A stretch of 64,000 nucleotides of DNA from Calamus simplicifolius (Eukaryota > Streptophyta > Magnoliopsida > Arecales > Arecaceae), in assembly GCA_900491605.1 (NCBI GenBank), contig UESW01004828.1, forward strand, positions 341,904 to 405,903. The letters run 5' to 3'. The translations under genes were made by a program, and so were the position numbers. Under the pieces are notes generated by a model that was given only the letters and a program-made list of their open reading frames with translations, did not search any database and had not been told where the DNA came from. Below, one piece after another: positions 11,442 to 22,811 of this stretch; within the stretch, counting starts at the first letter, position 1; each line of letters begins with the position of its first letter.

Positions 11442-13043
11442 ATGGGGAGGCAGCCATGCTGCGATAAACTCAGAGTGAAGAAGGGACCATGGACGGCGGA
11501 GGAAGACAAGAAGCTCATCAGCTTCATACTCACCAATGGCCATTGCTGCTGGCGAGCCGTGCCCAAGCTCGCAGGCCTGCTGAGATGCGGCAAGAGCTGC
11601 CGGCTCCGGTGGACCAACTACCTGAGGCCCGACCTTAAGCGAGGGCTGCTCACCGAGGCGGAGGAGAAGCTGGTCATCGATCTCCATGCTCGCTTGGGGA
11701 ACAGGTTCTCTTCTCTTCTCTTCTCTTCATTGATTCACTTGGAATATGGATTGTGGAGAAAGCTAGCTCTCTTTTCCTGCTTCCCCTTTTCCATGCATGC
11801 ATTTCTCTCTACTTCTTCTTCTTCTTTTTCTCCCTCTTCTTTGTTTTGGACGATCAAGTTTTTCATTTTCTTGTTTAAGTTGCCTTACGAATTAAATACA
11901 ACTTGGATGAAAAGAAAAAGAATATTGTTATTTATTTGGTTAAATGCAATATAGAGGATGAATACATAGCAGATAAGATCACCTTGGGATCGATGCATGT
12001 ACACGTCACTTGCATGGCGATAAAAATAAGAATGAACTGGTTTTTTTTTTTTTTTATGGAGGAGAGCCTTTGACCGTATTTGATACAAGTTTAAAGCCTT
12101 TGTACGTTCTTCTTTGGTCATACCATAGTCTAAACTCGTTCAAATAACACGTATGCTATAACTCTTTTGAACAGATCATGAGTGTTACATCAATCATTTT
12201 TACTAAACTATGTTACAGCTTAAAAAATACAAATCAATTCTAACTCTTATTAAACCAATCATATGCATAGTTAAAAACTTGGCTTCTAAAAATCTGAATG
12301 AAAAATTGTCAAAGTCTCAAATTTTACTTGCCTAATTGACGCTTATTGATTGACCTAGTTTACATCTCACTTGATAAAAGATAAACTGAATCTATCTAAG
12401 AATTTTTCATAGATGACATAATAGCGCTTGGGTGGGCCTAATGCTAAAAATTGAGAGGAAAACTACACACGTGGATAAACTCTCTGTCCTCAACACAAGA
12501 CGAGAGACCCCAAACATAATTTATCTGGTTGTGTTGCCTCTCACTTGCTCATATTATATCATATTATATGTCACTTGACAGTGATTCATGTGCAAAGTGG
12601 ACTGGTTAGGTACTAAAATCTTTCAATTTATTTTAAAAAAAATTCGGGGTTTAGTTGACAAATCGCATGCGGACAATAACAAGTTGTTATGTTTCAAACA
12701 TCCGATTTTTTTCTTAAAAAAATTGAATAGTTTGTACATCCAACCTATAAAAATAGGGTTACTTCATAAATACCTTTCTTAGAGGTAAAGGGTTACCTAC
12801 AAGAGTTTTGAACCACCGATAACAAAAAATTCCAGATAGACTGAACCTTGTTTTGTATTTTTTTAATTATTTTTTTCTTCATTCTGAGTATTTTCATGTT
12901 ATGTGTTCCACAATTTTCCCATATATTATTTTATGATACCTTTTAGGGCCAATATTTCCCATATATTAATTATGACTATGCCCTCTTCCTAAATTTTTCA
13001 TTCATTTTGTTCCTTGTACACCTTCTCAAGAGGCAATTATATG

Positions 13044-13087
<44 letters not shown>

Positions 13088-13611
13088 AAGTTTAATTACC
13101 AGAGACTTTTGACCTAATTTGGTGCAGGTGGTCCAAGATAGCTGCAAAGTTGCCTGGAAGAACTGATAACGAAATAAAGAACCACTGGAACACTCACATC
13201 AAGAAAAAACTTCTGAAGATGGGAATTGATCCTGTGACACATGAGCGAATTGATCCTGTCACACATGAGCCACTGAACAGGCAAGCAAGCCCCAAAAGCT
13301 CCCTATCCACTGCAACAACTGAATCAAAATCTAATGACCATCAGCTACCATCTCAAGGAGACGAAGGCCAAAACCACTCACAGAATTTGAGCCCACCAGA
13401 GGAGAGTTCCAACACTAGCAGCCATGATCCACTTGTTAGTTGCCTATGGGGAGAGGATATACCTCTCATAGATGAATCATGGAGGTTTCCAAGCAATGAA
13501 GAGGACTACAACAGCGTCGCCGGGCCATTGCCATGGGAGGGGAGCAGTGAGTGGCTGTTGGATTACCAAGATTTTGCCATGGGAGATTTGGCGTTGGAGA
13601 GCTCGGGGTAA
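11442..13611 (+). CDS. R2R3-MYB transcription factor, MYB20/42/43/85-like
   Basis: The coding sequence joins 11442-11704 and 13128-13611 for 248 residues. The join splits an Arg codon (AG|G) at a GT-AG intron. The N-terminus MGRQPCCDK is the family start, which is why I reject the in-frame upstream ATGs. R2 (about residues 13-63) has its three Trp at 17, 37 and 57; R3 (64-116) has Leu70 in place of the first Trp, then Trp89 and Trp108. The recognition helix reads LPGRTDNEIKNHWNTHIKKK. The bHLH-binding signature in R3 is not met, because the required Leu after DLHAR is absent. WRAVPKLAGLLRCGKSC and the KMGIDPVTHEPL linker fit the subgroup known in Arabidopsis to control lignin and secondary-wall genes; the exact orthologue is not determined. 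The C-terminus is acidic, ending WLLDYQDFAMGDL. Residues 121-136 hold an 8-residue tandem duplication. The R2 intron usual in this family is absent. Confidence 0.93.
11705..13127 (+). other. MYB intron (1423 bp) with a (TC)n tract before the acceptor
   Basis: The donor CAG|GTTCTC and acceptor GGTGCAG|G restore the frame between GN and RWSKI in R3, the position of the second intron typical of R2R3-MYBs. The interior is AT-rich and non-coding. A (TC)n run at 13046-13084 ends 43 bp before the acceptor and forms an extended polypyrimidine tract. No inserted element was recognised. Confidence 0.9.
13225..13272 (+). repeat. 24-bp tandem duplication in MYB exon 2
   Basis: Two 24-bp units (13225-13248 and 13249-13272) differ at two positions and encode IDPVTHER then IDPVTHEP. 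The family normally has one copy of this motif directly after the R3 repeat. The frame is kept. Confidence 0.9.
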
Positions 13612-15114
13612 GAAAATTAGCCGGGCTTGTACAAAGGCAAAGCAAACAGCCTTGGAGTCGCTGGTGTGATATGAACGAACCAATTGTACATAATCAAATA
13701 ATAATTTGGCTAGGGGGAGAAAAGCTCGATCCCTCGATTCTAGTTGATAGGAAGTTGGATCCCAAGTTTATGCACTGCTTAAGACTTGAAGTCCGGTTGT
13801 GGAAAGTATATTATACCACGTAAATATGTATGTTTTTTTATATATGCATACTAGCATCATCTATATGCGAAAGCACATGATGCCATGCTTTAGTCATTGA
13901 ACAGTTATAATTATATATCTCTTTGTTTTTGCGAGTAAGATTAAACATATCTCTTTGGATTTTCCCAAAGAAAAGATGCATTTCTTTTGAATTAGTGTCT
14001 CAGTGATGTAATACTACGATTGAAAATACTTGGAGGTTCTTCTCAGATAATACCCCATTGAAATTCCATATAGATCATCATAATTTGCAGCATCTAGAAC
14101 ATTGATAATTACTCACTTGGCTCTTACAACCTCTCAACCATAAAAAACATAGAACCAATCAAAGCCCCTTTTATAGGTAAAACTTCATTGCAAGCACATT
14201 TAAGCATGGATTACGTGATTTCTTGCTTATTGTTCTTTTATATAATCTGTATTAAGTAAACAATATAAATTTCAATTTCATCATCACTTTGCCAATATTT
14301 GCAGTGTTAATTGCATGTTAATTTTGACCTACTACAAGCAAGGTTATGCCTTCTCAATGAACTGAGATTGCACAATATTTCATGAAATAACTTAAATTAT
14401 TTACGTAAGAAAGTGAAGACTTTTATGTCGTACGTAAGGGAGTATTTCTTAGTAGGTTGATGAGAAGTTATGAGGTTATAAATGGACAGCAATTTTTCTC
14501 AAACTAACGTGGATAATACTGCTATTGTTATTATTATGATTACCATTAAGGACAATTGTGCACCTACAGCAGAATCAAAATCCCGGTTGGGTTCTGATTC
14601 GATTACTCCATTCCATAAAGTTTCCGTAAAACGTCACTCTCTCTAGTGCACTAGTTTATAATTCAGTCTCCGCTGGGTGGCCCATGATTATAGTAAACTT
14701 TGTGAGAGAGGAAAGCGTGAATAACGATTGACCTTGAAAAATATTGCAGTTGCTTTTTTGGATACACATGTGTTTTGACAAGTAATTAACATTCTTTTTC
14801 TTGGTACAGCAAGGTGATTGACATTCTTGGAATATATTATTTGTCATATCAAGTGTGATTGCTTCCAAAAGAACCATGTAAGTTGGTAAGTTGGTATCTT
14901 AGCCTTTGTGTCCAACTTGTTTGGCATGTTATCTAATTAGAATATTTTACATTAAAATCTCCATATAGAATTGGTCCTTGATTTGTGTTTTTTTTTAATT
15001 AAATCATGGATCAGTGATGATTGGGTGAATATTAATCGCCAAAAGACTAGTCTACTCAATCAAATTTGTAGGTCATATTTGCTATTACTGTAAACTAAAT
15101 TTCAATAGTATTGA
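13612..15114. other. MYB 3' flank and intergenic DNA
   Basis: The transcript should end within the first few hundred bases, but no strong polyadenylation signal stands out. Short frames at 13472-13823 overlap the MYB exon or run past it and are spurious. The rest is AT-rich with nothing recognisable. Confidence 0.4.
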
Positions 15115-16588
15115 TGATGTCCGATCACTTGTCCTGAACGCTGAGATAAGAAAGCGGATTGATTAGAGGATCTTTGCTCCACCGAGTTTCCTGCAAAAAG
15201 TCCCAAGACAGGAGGGATTCTTCGGTGGGACCCTTCAACGTTCAAGTTAGCGATCGAGGTCACAGCTGAGGAGGAGCTTGAATGAGCTTTTTTTAGATAA
15301 AAAGGGGGTTTCTGGGAAGGAGGGATTCCTCTCTGGGTGTTACGATAGCGATTTCTTGGGGTTCTCGCTCATACCTGATTATTGGGTGGATTCACCTCTT
15401 TATAGGGGTTGACACTTGCATGATCACATGGGATTCCATGAAAAGGGAATATCCACGGAGTTCTTGGGAGTTGTGTGAACTTGGACTGGTTGGTGGGTCC
15501 TATCCCATCGGAGAGAGAGAAAACGGCGGTTGGTAGGCTAAGTCCCATCAGCTAGTGGGGTTATTGGGTTGTTGGGTCCAGTCCCATCAGCAGCGTGGCC
15601 AGTGGGTAGTTGGATCTGGCGTTGTCAGGCGGCGCAGGTCAGAGAGGTGGCGTCCTGAGCCACCAGAGCCGCGCTGGGGCATTTGGAGGAAACTGGGAAG
15701 TCTCGACTCTCCCGAGGGAGCCGAGGCCGAGCTGGGTCGACCAGGGATGGCCAGGGCCAACCTCGGCGACTAAGAAGTGCCGGGACGGGGCCGACTTGGC
15801 AGGCTTGGAGACGCCGGGGCTGAGAGAGGCTGACCAGGAATGGTCGGGGCCGACTTAGGAGGCTCGGAGCTGCCGGAGCCGAGAGAGGCCGACCAGGAAT
15901 GGTCGGGGCCGACTTGGTGGGCTTGGAGACGCCAGGGCCGAGAGGGACCGACCAGGAATGGTCGGGGCCAACTCGAGAGGCTTGGAGCTGCCGGGGCCGA
16001 GAGAGGCCGACCAAGAATGGTCGGGGCCGGCTTGGCGGGCTTGGAGATGCCGGGGCCGAGAGGGGCCGACCAAGGATGGTCGGGGCCGACTCGAGAGGCT
16101 TGGAGCTGCCGGGGTTGAGAGAGACCGATCAGGAATGGTCGGGGCCGACTCGGCAGGCTTGGAGACATCGGGGCTGAGAGAGGCCGACCAGGAATGGTCG
16201 GGGCCGACTCGAGAGGCTTGGAGCTACCGGGACCGAGAGAGGCCGATCAGAAATGGTCGGGGCCGACTCGGCGGGCTTGGAGACGCCAGGCCGAGAGGGA
16301 CCGACCAGGAATGATCGGGGCCGACTCGGGAGGCTTGGAGCTGCCGGGACCGAGAGGGCCGACCAGGAATGGTTGGGGCTGGCTCGGCGGGCTTGGAGAC
16401 GCCGGGGCCGAGAGGGGCTGATCAGGGATGGTCGGGGCCGACTCGGGAGGCTTGGAGCTGCCGGGGCCGAGTGAGACCGACCAGGAATGGTCGGGGCCGA
16501 CTCGGTAGGCTTGGAGACGCCATGGCCGAGAGGGGCCGACCAGGAATGGTCGGAGCCGTCTCGGCAGGCTTGGAGCTGTCGGGCACAC
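15115..16588 (-). mobile_element. LTR-like unit with GC-rich repeats upstream of a TATA box
   Basis: On the minus strand a candidate start TGTGCCCGACAG (near 16588) leads through a 59-bp tandem array to CCCTATAAAGAGG (near 15395-15407), then to a CA-ending stretch near 15115. The order (U3 repeats, TATA, downstream leader) suggests a solo LTR, probably of Ty3/gypsy type. No matching target-site duplication was found and no internal coding region is attached, so this is an inference from layout. Confidence 0.33.
15787..16585. repeat. 59-bp minisatellite in 118-bp alternating dimers
   Basis: About 14 monomers spaced 59 bp apart (one 58 bp), each containing GGAATGGTCGGGGCCGAC and GGCTTGGAG. Successive monomers alternate strictly between GAGCTGCC-type and GAGACGCC-type from 15805 to 16571, giving about seven dimers. 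The array is very GC-rich within AT-rich DNA. Because stops are rare in every phase, long open frames appear on both strands; they are products of composition and not genes. Confidence 0.9.
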
Positions 16589-16899
16589 TAATGTTTTGAT
16601 TTTGCCAAAATTGCCCATGTGGCTACACTAGCCACATCAAATATGATCCACACAACTAAAGAAAAACATATCTCAATCAAATGTAACTGCACAAATGTGT
16701 AAGATTTGTCCGATAATAATATTTTAGTCCTTCACCAAAGTGATGCTTATGGGTCTATTCATTAAATTACAACTGATTTTTTAACAGGAGTTGCAAAGGC
16801 TTCCATTAGATTTTCTGATCAGTTTATCTTTTTATCGAACGATGAATTGCCCTTTGCTTTACATAATAAGAGCATTCCATTTTAAATTGGATCCCCTTC

Positions 16900-17385
16900 A
16901 GCTAAAAAGGTAAACAAAAAAGAATAAAACCTACGGAGTCAAAGAAATTAAGAAAGACCAATAAGATGCAGGGAGGCCCTTAGAACTGCTTCCTCGGATC
17001 TGCATTTACCTAGAAATATTCTTTTTATCTTTACCCTCTCTTTCCACTGTGGCCAAAAATTGGCCATTACTAACTAATCACAAACTGTCCTTATATTCTT
17101 CCAAATCCTCTTTTCCCTCCACAAAGTGCAGACAGAGAGGAAGCAGTGATGGTGCAAAACCTTTTAATTTCACCTTCTTTTTTTAACCTTTCTCCTTATT
17201 TATTTGCTTGATGAATGGGCAATGTAGGAATAAGTGGTTGACAGTTTCCATAGAACCATTGCAGAACAACATCCAGAACTGGCGAGCCTTTCTTTGCTTC
17301 AACGTTTCCTGTATGCAATCCATTTTTGGATGCTAATCAAAGCTTTTGATTTTTCTAATGACATAGCCTTCAACACTGATCTATT
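16900..17385 (-). pseudogene. L1-type LINE ORF2 C-terminal (zf-RVT) relic
   Basis: Minus-strand translation around 17215-17300 gives QFWMLFCNGSMETVNHLF followed by LHCPF, the Cys/His cluster of the zf-RVT domain after the reverse transcriptase of plant L1 LINEs. Further downstream (17040-17140) WREKRIWKNIR resembles the usual W-KERN-R tail of that domain. Frames are broken and no RT core remains. C2 begins at 17386, apparently inserted into this relic. Confidence 0.6.
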
Positions 17386-19798
17386 TGAAGGTGACTGAAT
17401 TAATAGATTAGAGCTGTGCTGATGCAATTGAACACATGCAGCAGATGGAATGTAATTCTAAATTTTGAATTATTTAAAATTTATTTGCTAAGTAATTGCA
17501 TGATTTTAGATCAAATCTAATATTTTGATAAATTTAACATTTAATTCTTACCTGATTATATTGAACTCTTCAACTAGAACATTGAACTCTTCAACTGGAA
17601 CAAAAGTCCCGTAGTGGAGCCGTTCACGTATCCGGCCTTTACGGGTATCCACACAGGGCTAAGATTCCTCCGGAATGGGTGGATCATTAGATGCTAGCTC
17701 CTTGAAGATCTCTTTTGGTAAAAATGGTGCAGCAAACTCTTTGCATAATTGCCTATAAAAAGGTGAAAGGAACCTACCTTCCTTACTTCTTGACCAAATT
17801 TCTTCGGCCAGAACCTTCTCTCTCAATTCTTTTTTAACCAGCAACTAGAACTAATCTAGGGCGGTAAAAAGAGGCTTTCAAAGCCTAGACTACAAGGGAA
17901 TCGGTTCAAGGAATGGGTTAAGTGGATGGAACAATGCAGAGGTTGAAGGACCACAAGGTACCAAGAAAACCCGGCCACAACCTTCTTTCTCTTAGAAACC
18001 ACTCTTATACTTTGTTTCCTCTCATCCCATTGCTTTTCAAGGCTACATCCCATCCTTATTTATAAATGGAAGGAGGGGATTGAAGGGGCAGGCATATAAA
18101 GGGATGAGAATGCTTGGGATGCCCACGCCACATGCAAAATCCTATCCGTATGTAACAATTGTTGGAATCAAATCTTCAAATCCAGTTAAAATTGATTTTA
18201 TACATTTAAAACATTTAATCCCTTAATTATATGGGGCAATCTCCTTGTTTTAGAAGAGTTAGAGACTACGAAATCATCAGCCCTTATATTAGCGCGTGGC
18301 CTAGATGGGACGCACGTCTCCAGATGTTCTCTCTCCTAACGCATGGGTTCAAACCCTCATCTTAACATATTTTATATTTAATGGATTAAATGCTTATTTT
18401 ACTGGTTTAGGCTAGGAAAAAATATTTTCACCCAAGAAAAATTATCCAAAAATATACTCAAGAGAGAAGAGAGTCCTGATGTACCAGAACTCGTCATTTA
18501 GAGTCTAATTCGAATTTGATTCGAACTGGATTTGAGTCCAAACTGAATCTCATCACATGAGACTCAAACTTAAGGTCCAATTTAGTTTTGGATAGCTCAA
18601 ATCAACCCTAAATGAATCTGATTATAAATCAATCCGATCTCATCGGATTAGGTCAGCAGTGATGCTATCAAGCCTAATTGCTAACAGTTAGCAATCCGTC
18701 TTCAAGAAACTTGACACAAAACATTAATTAAATTAATGTAAGGATCAATGTGAGAATTGCAGCCCTGTGACCCCATAAGTTCTAATCTATCTGGTAGTGA
18801 GAATTATCCTTAATCAACATTATGGTTATACCAAAACTCATTTTAGTGGATCGAAACAATTTTGACTCTATTCAAACTTGGAATCGATGATCTTAATCAA
18901 TTCCAGTGAGCTTCTCACTATCCATCAGTGATGTCTAGTAACATGTAGTGGCAAGCCAGTAGGTTAGAAAAATGAATCCTAAATGTAGTTACAGTGTAGT
19001 ATAGTCGTTATATCAAGAGTCTCGATAGGGTACTAGATCAAGGATAACTCGTTAAACCCTTAGCATCGGTCATATATATGCAATATTTATTTGACTTGAG
19101 TTCAACTTGTGATCATGTAAACTCTTTCCATTATCACCTATTATGGCTATGGACTCATGAATAAAGTCTCCTAAACAGCATAGGACTTCTTTCTTTTTAT
19201 TAGGACTGATAGATCCTTAACAAATACGTCCTACTCCTACATTAAGATCGCTACAGCCAACATACATAACAAGGCCCTTGATGCCTAAGAGGTTCAACGT
19301 AATATGTAGTCAAACTACAATAACCCTAATATAAGTAGCCAAAGTACCATAGGTCGAGGACCACTTATACTACTACATCTTCGAAAAGTCACTAACAAGT
19401 AAATAAACATCTTACTACTTCTCGTATGGTCACGCTTAGTACCAATGTCTTACATCTACTAGCATTCTCATCTTGGTATCTCATACGACATACAAGAGAC
19501 TCGTATTAAGGCGATCCATACCCAATATGATTGGATCGATCATCATCCCCATGATTGATCAATTGATTGGAATTGTTTTAGGAGTTAATTTATTATGATG
19601 TTTGTCTTCAATTTTTAACTCTTGAAAATATATATCATTGACCATCAATCCCATGAATGATATATGACACATCAAGATATATGAAAAAATTATCCAATAA
19701 ATTTTATTTATTAATGATGATGATCGTATACAAAATAAGTTCTTGATAAAATACAATATGTAAGACAACAATTGGCTTTTTAGGGCACTCATCTAAAA
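17386..19798 (-). repeat. C2 3' LTR (2413 bp)
   Basis: On the minus strand it begins TTTTAGATGAGTGCCC (intact start TGTTAGATGAG in S2) and ends CCTTCA at 17386. It matches S2 (22812-24606) in inverted orientation along both ends and much of the middle, but is about 620 bp longer, with extra sequence around 18410-18960. A TATA-like TATAAATA lies on the minus strand near 18060. Confidence 0.8.
18290..18375 (+). other. tRNA-like pol III unit, antisense inside the C2 LTR
   Basis: A box TGGCCTAGATGG (18297-18308) and B box GGTTCAAACCC (18346-18356) span 60 bp, and a TTTT run follows about 12 bases later. The unit is on the plus strand while C2 is on the minus strand. S2 carries the corresponding block, again antisense to its own LTR. 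Confidence 0.5.
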
Positions 19799-19813
19799 AA
19801 CTTCCACTTGACC
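19799..19813 (-). promoter_or_regulatory. C2 polypurine tract
   Basis: The minus strand reads GGTCAAGTGGAAGTT directly before the 3' LTR, a typical Copia plus-strand primer region. Confidence 0.6.
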
Positions 19814-19818
19814 TAAAG

Positions 19819-20560
19819 TCAATTGGCTACAAATCTAAACCCCATCTTTTCAAGATGTGCTTCAGTCTTTTGTTGTCTTAACGGCTTCGTCAGCGGGTTT
19901 GCCATGTTTTTTATGGAGTTAACTCTTTGCACCTTGATATACTTATTCTCAAGGTATTTACGTATAATATAAAATCGCCTCTCAATGTGCTTGGACTTCT
20001 GGTAAGACCTAGGCTCCTTAACAAGAGCTATGGCACTATTGTTGTTGTAGTACAATGGGATGGCATCTGATGATATTACTCCAAGTTATACAATAAACTT
20101 CTTATACCAGTAAGCTTCCTTAGCAGCTTTCGATATGATGATGTACTCTGCTTCATGATCGAGTCAACTATGATGGGCTCTTTCAACTCGTAGCTCCATC
20201 ATTGAACACAAACACTTGTCCAGATGTGGACCGTCTATCATCTGGGTTGGACATGAAATCCACATCCTAGTATCCCTCAATATGCAACTAAGAACCTCCT
20301 TCAAAGACCAAGAATAAATCCTTAGTCCTTTTCAAGTTCTTTATAGCAGTCTAGTGTTCCTTATCTGAATTTGACTGATATCTGCTTATAACACTTACAG
20401 CAAGAGCAATATCAGGTCATGTACATAAGATGGCATACATGAGACTCCTTATTGCCGAAGCATAAGGGATCTAGCTCATGCGTTCAATCTCCTCAGGTGT
20501 GTAGAACACATTTTCTTGGAGAGATGAATGTCATTTCTAAATGGTAGAAAACCTCTTTTG
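19819..20560 (-). pseudogene. C2 RNase H remnant
   Basis: The C-terminal block reads NNNSAIALVKEPRSYQKSKH then IERRFYIIRKYL, with NPLTKPL near the end, as in Copia RNase H. The upstream part (20100-20560) contains the expected ILCT/SRYQS-type region in several frames with stops. It follows the RT in the normal order. Confidence 0.75.
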
Positions 20561-20599
20561 AAGTTTTTCATGCTGAATCTCTTTAGCATATTTTCTATG

Positions 20600-21260
20600 T
20601 ACATCCGCTGCGAGAGGACAGCATCTTATTAGGTCTATCTCTATAGACCTTTATACCCAGTATAAAGGATGCTTTTTTAGGTCTTTTATCGAGAATTCTT
20701 TAGATAACCACCTCATGACTGTTGTTAGTATAGGGATATCATTTCCAATTAGGAGTATATCATCTACATATAGTATGAGAAAGGTGATAGCACTCCCACT
20801 GATCTTCTTGTACATACATGGCTCCTCATTCTTGATAAAATCAAATGATTTGATTGCATCATTGAACTGAGTATTCCAACTTCGAGAAGCTTGCTTTAAT
20901 CCATAAATGGATCTTTGCATCTTGCAGACACGATGATCACTATCACTAAATGTGAATTCTTTTGTCTATTCTATATAGATATCTTCCTCAAGATATCCAT
21001 TCAGAAAGGTCGTCTTCACATCCATTTGCCATATTTTATAGTCATAAAATGCTGCATCAGCAAGCAGAGTGCAGATGAACTTTAGCATGGCTACTAGTGA
21101 AAAGGTATCCTAATAGTCAACACCTTCATGCTGACTATAACCTTTCACAAGAAACCTTTCCTTGTAGGTCTCTACCTTGCCATCTGCACATATCTTCCTC
21201 TTGTAGATCTATTTACACCCAATGGGTAGTATACCCTCAGGTGGATTCACTAGAGTCCAA
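20600..21260 (-). pseudogene. C2 reverse transcriptase remnant
   Basis: QMDVKTTFLNGYLEEDIYIE is legible near 20960-21035 and is followed by a stop. SIYGLKQASRSW and LYVDDILLIGND, including the catalytic YVDD, are in one frame at 20651-20920. Earlier segments (KRKICADGKVETYKERFLVK) carry an in-frame stop after EGVDY. The catalytic motif is kept but the enzyme cannot be made. Confidence 0.85.
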
Positions 21261-21499
21261 AATTGATTTGAGTGCATGGAGTCTATCTTTGACTTTATTG
21301 CACTTAACCACTTCTCGGAATCATGTCTAACATTGCCCGTCATAGGTTCTAGGATCAGTCAGTTGATCCCTATCTTCCATAAGGAATATTTTCTCAATCT
21401 CCTCCTATATTAGACCTAAGTACCTCTTATGAGGCCGAGAGACTCTACCTAATCTACGAGGTGGTGGAGCAACTGTATGAATAGGACTACTAAGCTCAC

Positions 21500-22560
21500 C
21501 ATGATCTGTAGTTGGCTGCTCTTCAAAGAGACTCTCTTTGAGCATTACAACCCTGCCATTACCTCCATCTTAAATGAACTATTCTTCCAAGAAAATGGCG
21601 TGTCAACTCACAATCACATTGTGATCCTTAGAGTAGTAAAAATAGTATCCTATTGACTATTTGAGATATCCTATAGAACAAAATCTATCAAATTGATCCT
21701 TTAACTTGTCTTCTATATTTCTCTTGACATAGGCAGAATATTCCCAAATCTTGAGAAAACTAAGACTTAGCTTCTTACCATGCCAAATCTCATAAGGCAT
21801 GGAAGAAATAGATTTAGAGGAAACTCAGTTCAGAATAAAGATTGTTGTCTATAAAGCATGTCCCCATAAAAATAAAGGTAGGTCAGTGAAACTCATCATG
21901 GACCGAACCATATCTAATAGGATTCTATTTCTCCTTCTAGACACCCCGTTGAGCTAAGGCATGTGTGGTGGAGTCCATCGAGAGATGATGTTGTGTTTCT
22001 TAAGATAACCTAGGAACTCCCCATTAAGGTATTCATCTCCCCAATCTGATCAAAAGACCTTGATGAATTTTTTATTTGTTTCTCCACCTCTTGTTTGAAT
22101 TATTTGAACTTTTCAAAAGCTTCAGACTTATGTTTCATCAAAAACGCATACCCATACCGTGACAAATCATCGGTGAAGGTAATGAAGTAAGAGAAACCTT
22201 TCCTATCCTGCACATCGAATGGGCCGCACACATCAGTGTATACTAGGACAAGTAACTCAGTGGCCCTTTTCACATGTCCAACAAAGGTAAGCTTCATCAT
22301 CTTACCCTGAATACATGACTCACAGACTAGAATTGAGTCTAAACTCAAGGGGTAAAGGATCCTTCTCCAGTCGATTAAGTCTATCTTCACCGATATGACC
22401 TAGCCTTAGGTGCCAAAGGTATTTTGATTCAAGTTATCTCTAAGATGCTTTTTACTAACGACATTCATTGAATGCTCATTCAAATCTATTTTAACATTAG
22501 TATGCAAATGATAAAGACCATTAATTAAAAAAACTTTTTAACTACTTCATTTTCAAAATA
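21500..22560 (-). pseudogene. C2 integrase and GAG-pre-integrase remnant
   Basis: CESCIQGKMMKLTF (GAG-pre-integrase), then YTDVCGPF and TDDLSRYGYAFLMKHKSE (integrase core) are in one frame at 22100-22390. The downstream integrase core and the C-terminal part continue in other frames to about 21500, with stops. The zinc-binding Cys pair CxxC of the pre-integrase region is present. Confidence 0.8.
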
Positions 22561-22811
22561 AATAGTACAAAAGTATTTACTGAAGTTAAAGACAAATCCA
22601 TCTTGGCCTAACACAGAGATAGAAATCAAATTTCTGCTAGCTCCAGGTATAAAATAACAATCTTTTAAATTTAGTCTAAATTCTAATGATAATCTCAGAG
22701 GGAATGTCTCCATACAGCAACAGCAGCAACTCTTACTCCATTGCCTATGCATAGGATCATCTTTCCTTCCCTCAGCTTTCTACTATCCATGAGACCCTGC
22801 ATTGTAATGAA

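Noticed and set aside
15555..16618. Many overlapping open frames on both strands, up to about 130 residues, with repeated Gly/Pro/Arg-rich peptides
   Set aside because: They follow the 59-bp repeat in several phases and on both strands at once; openness comes from GC-rich composition and the scarcity of stops in the unit.
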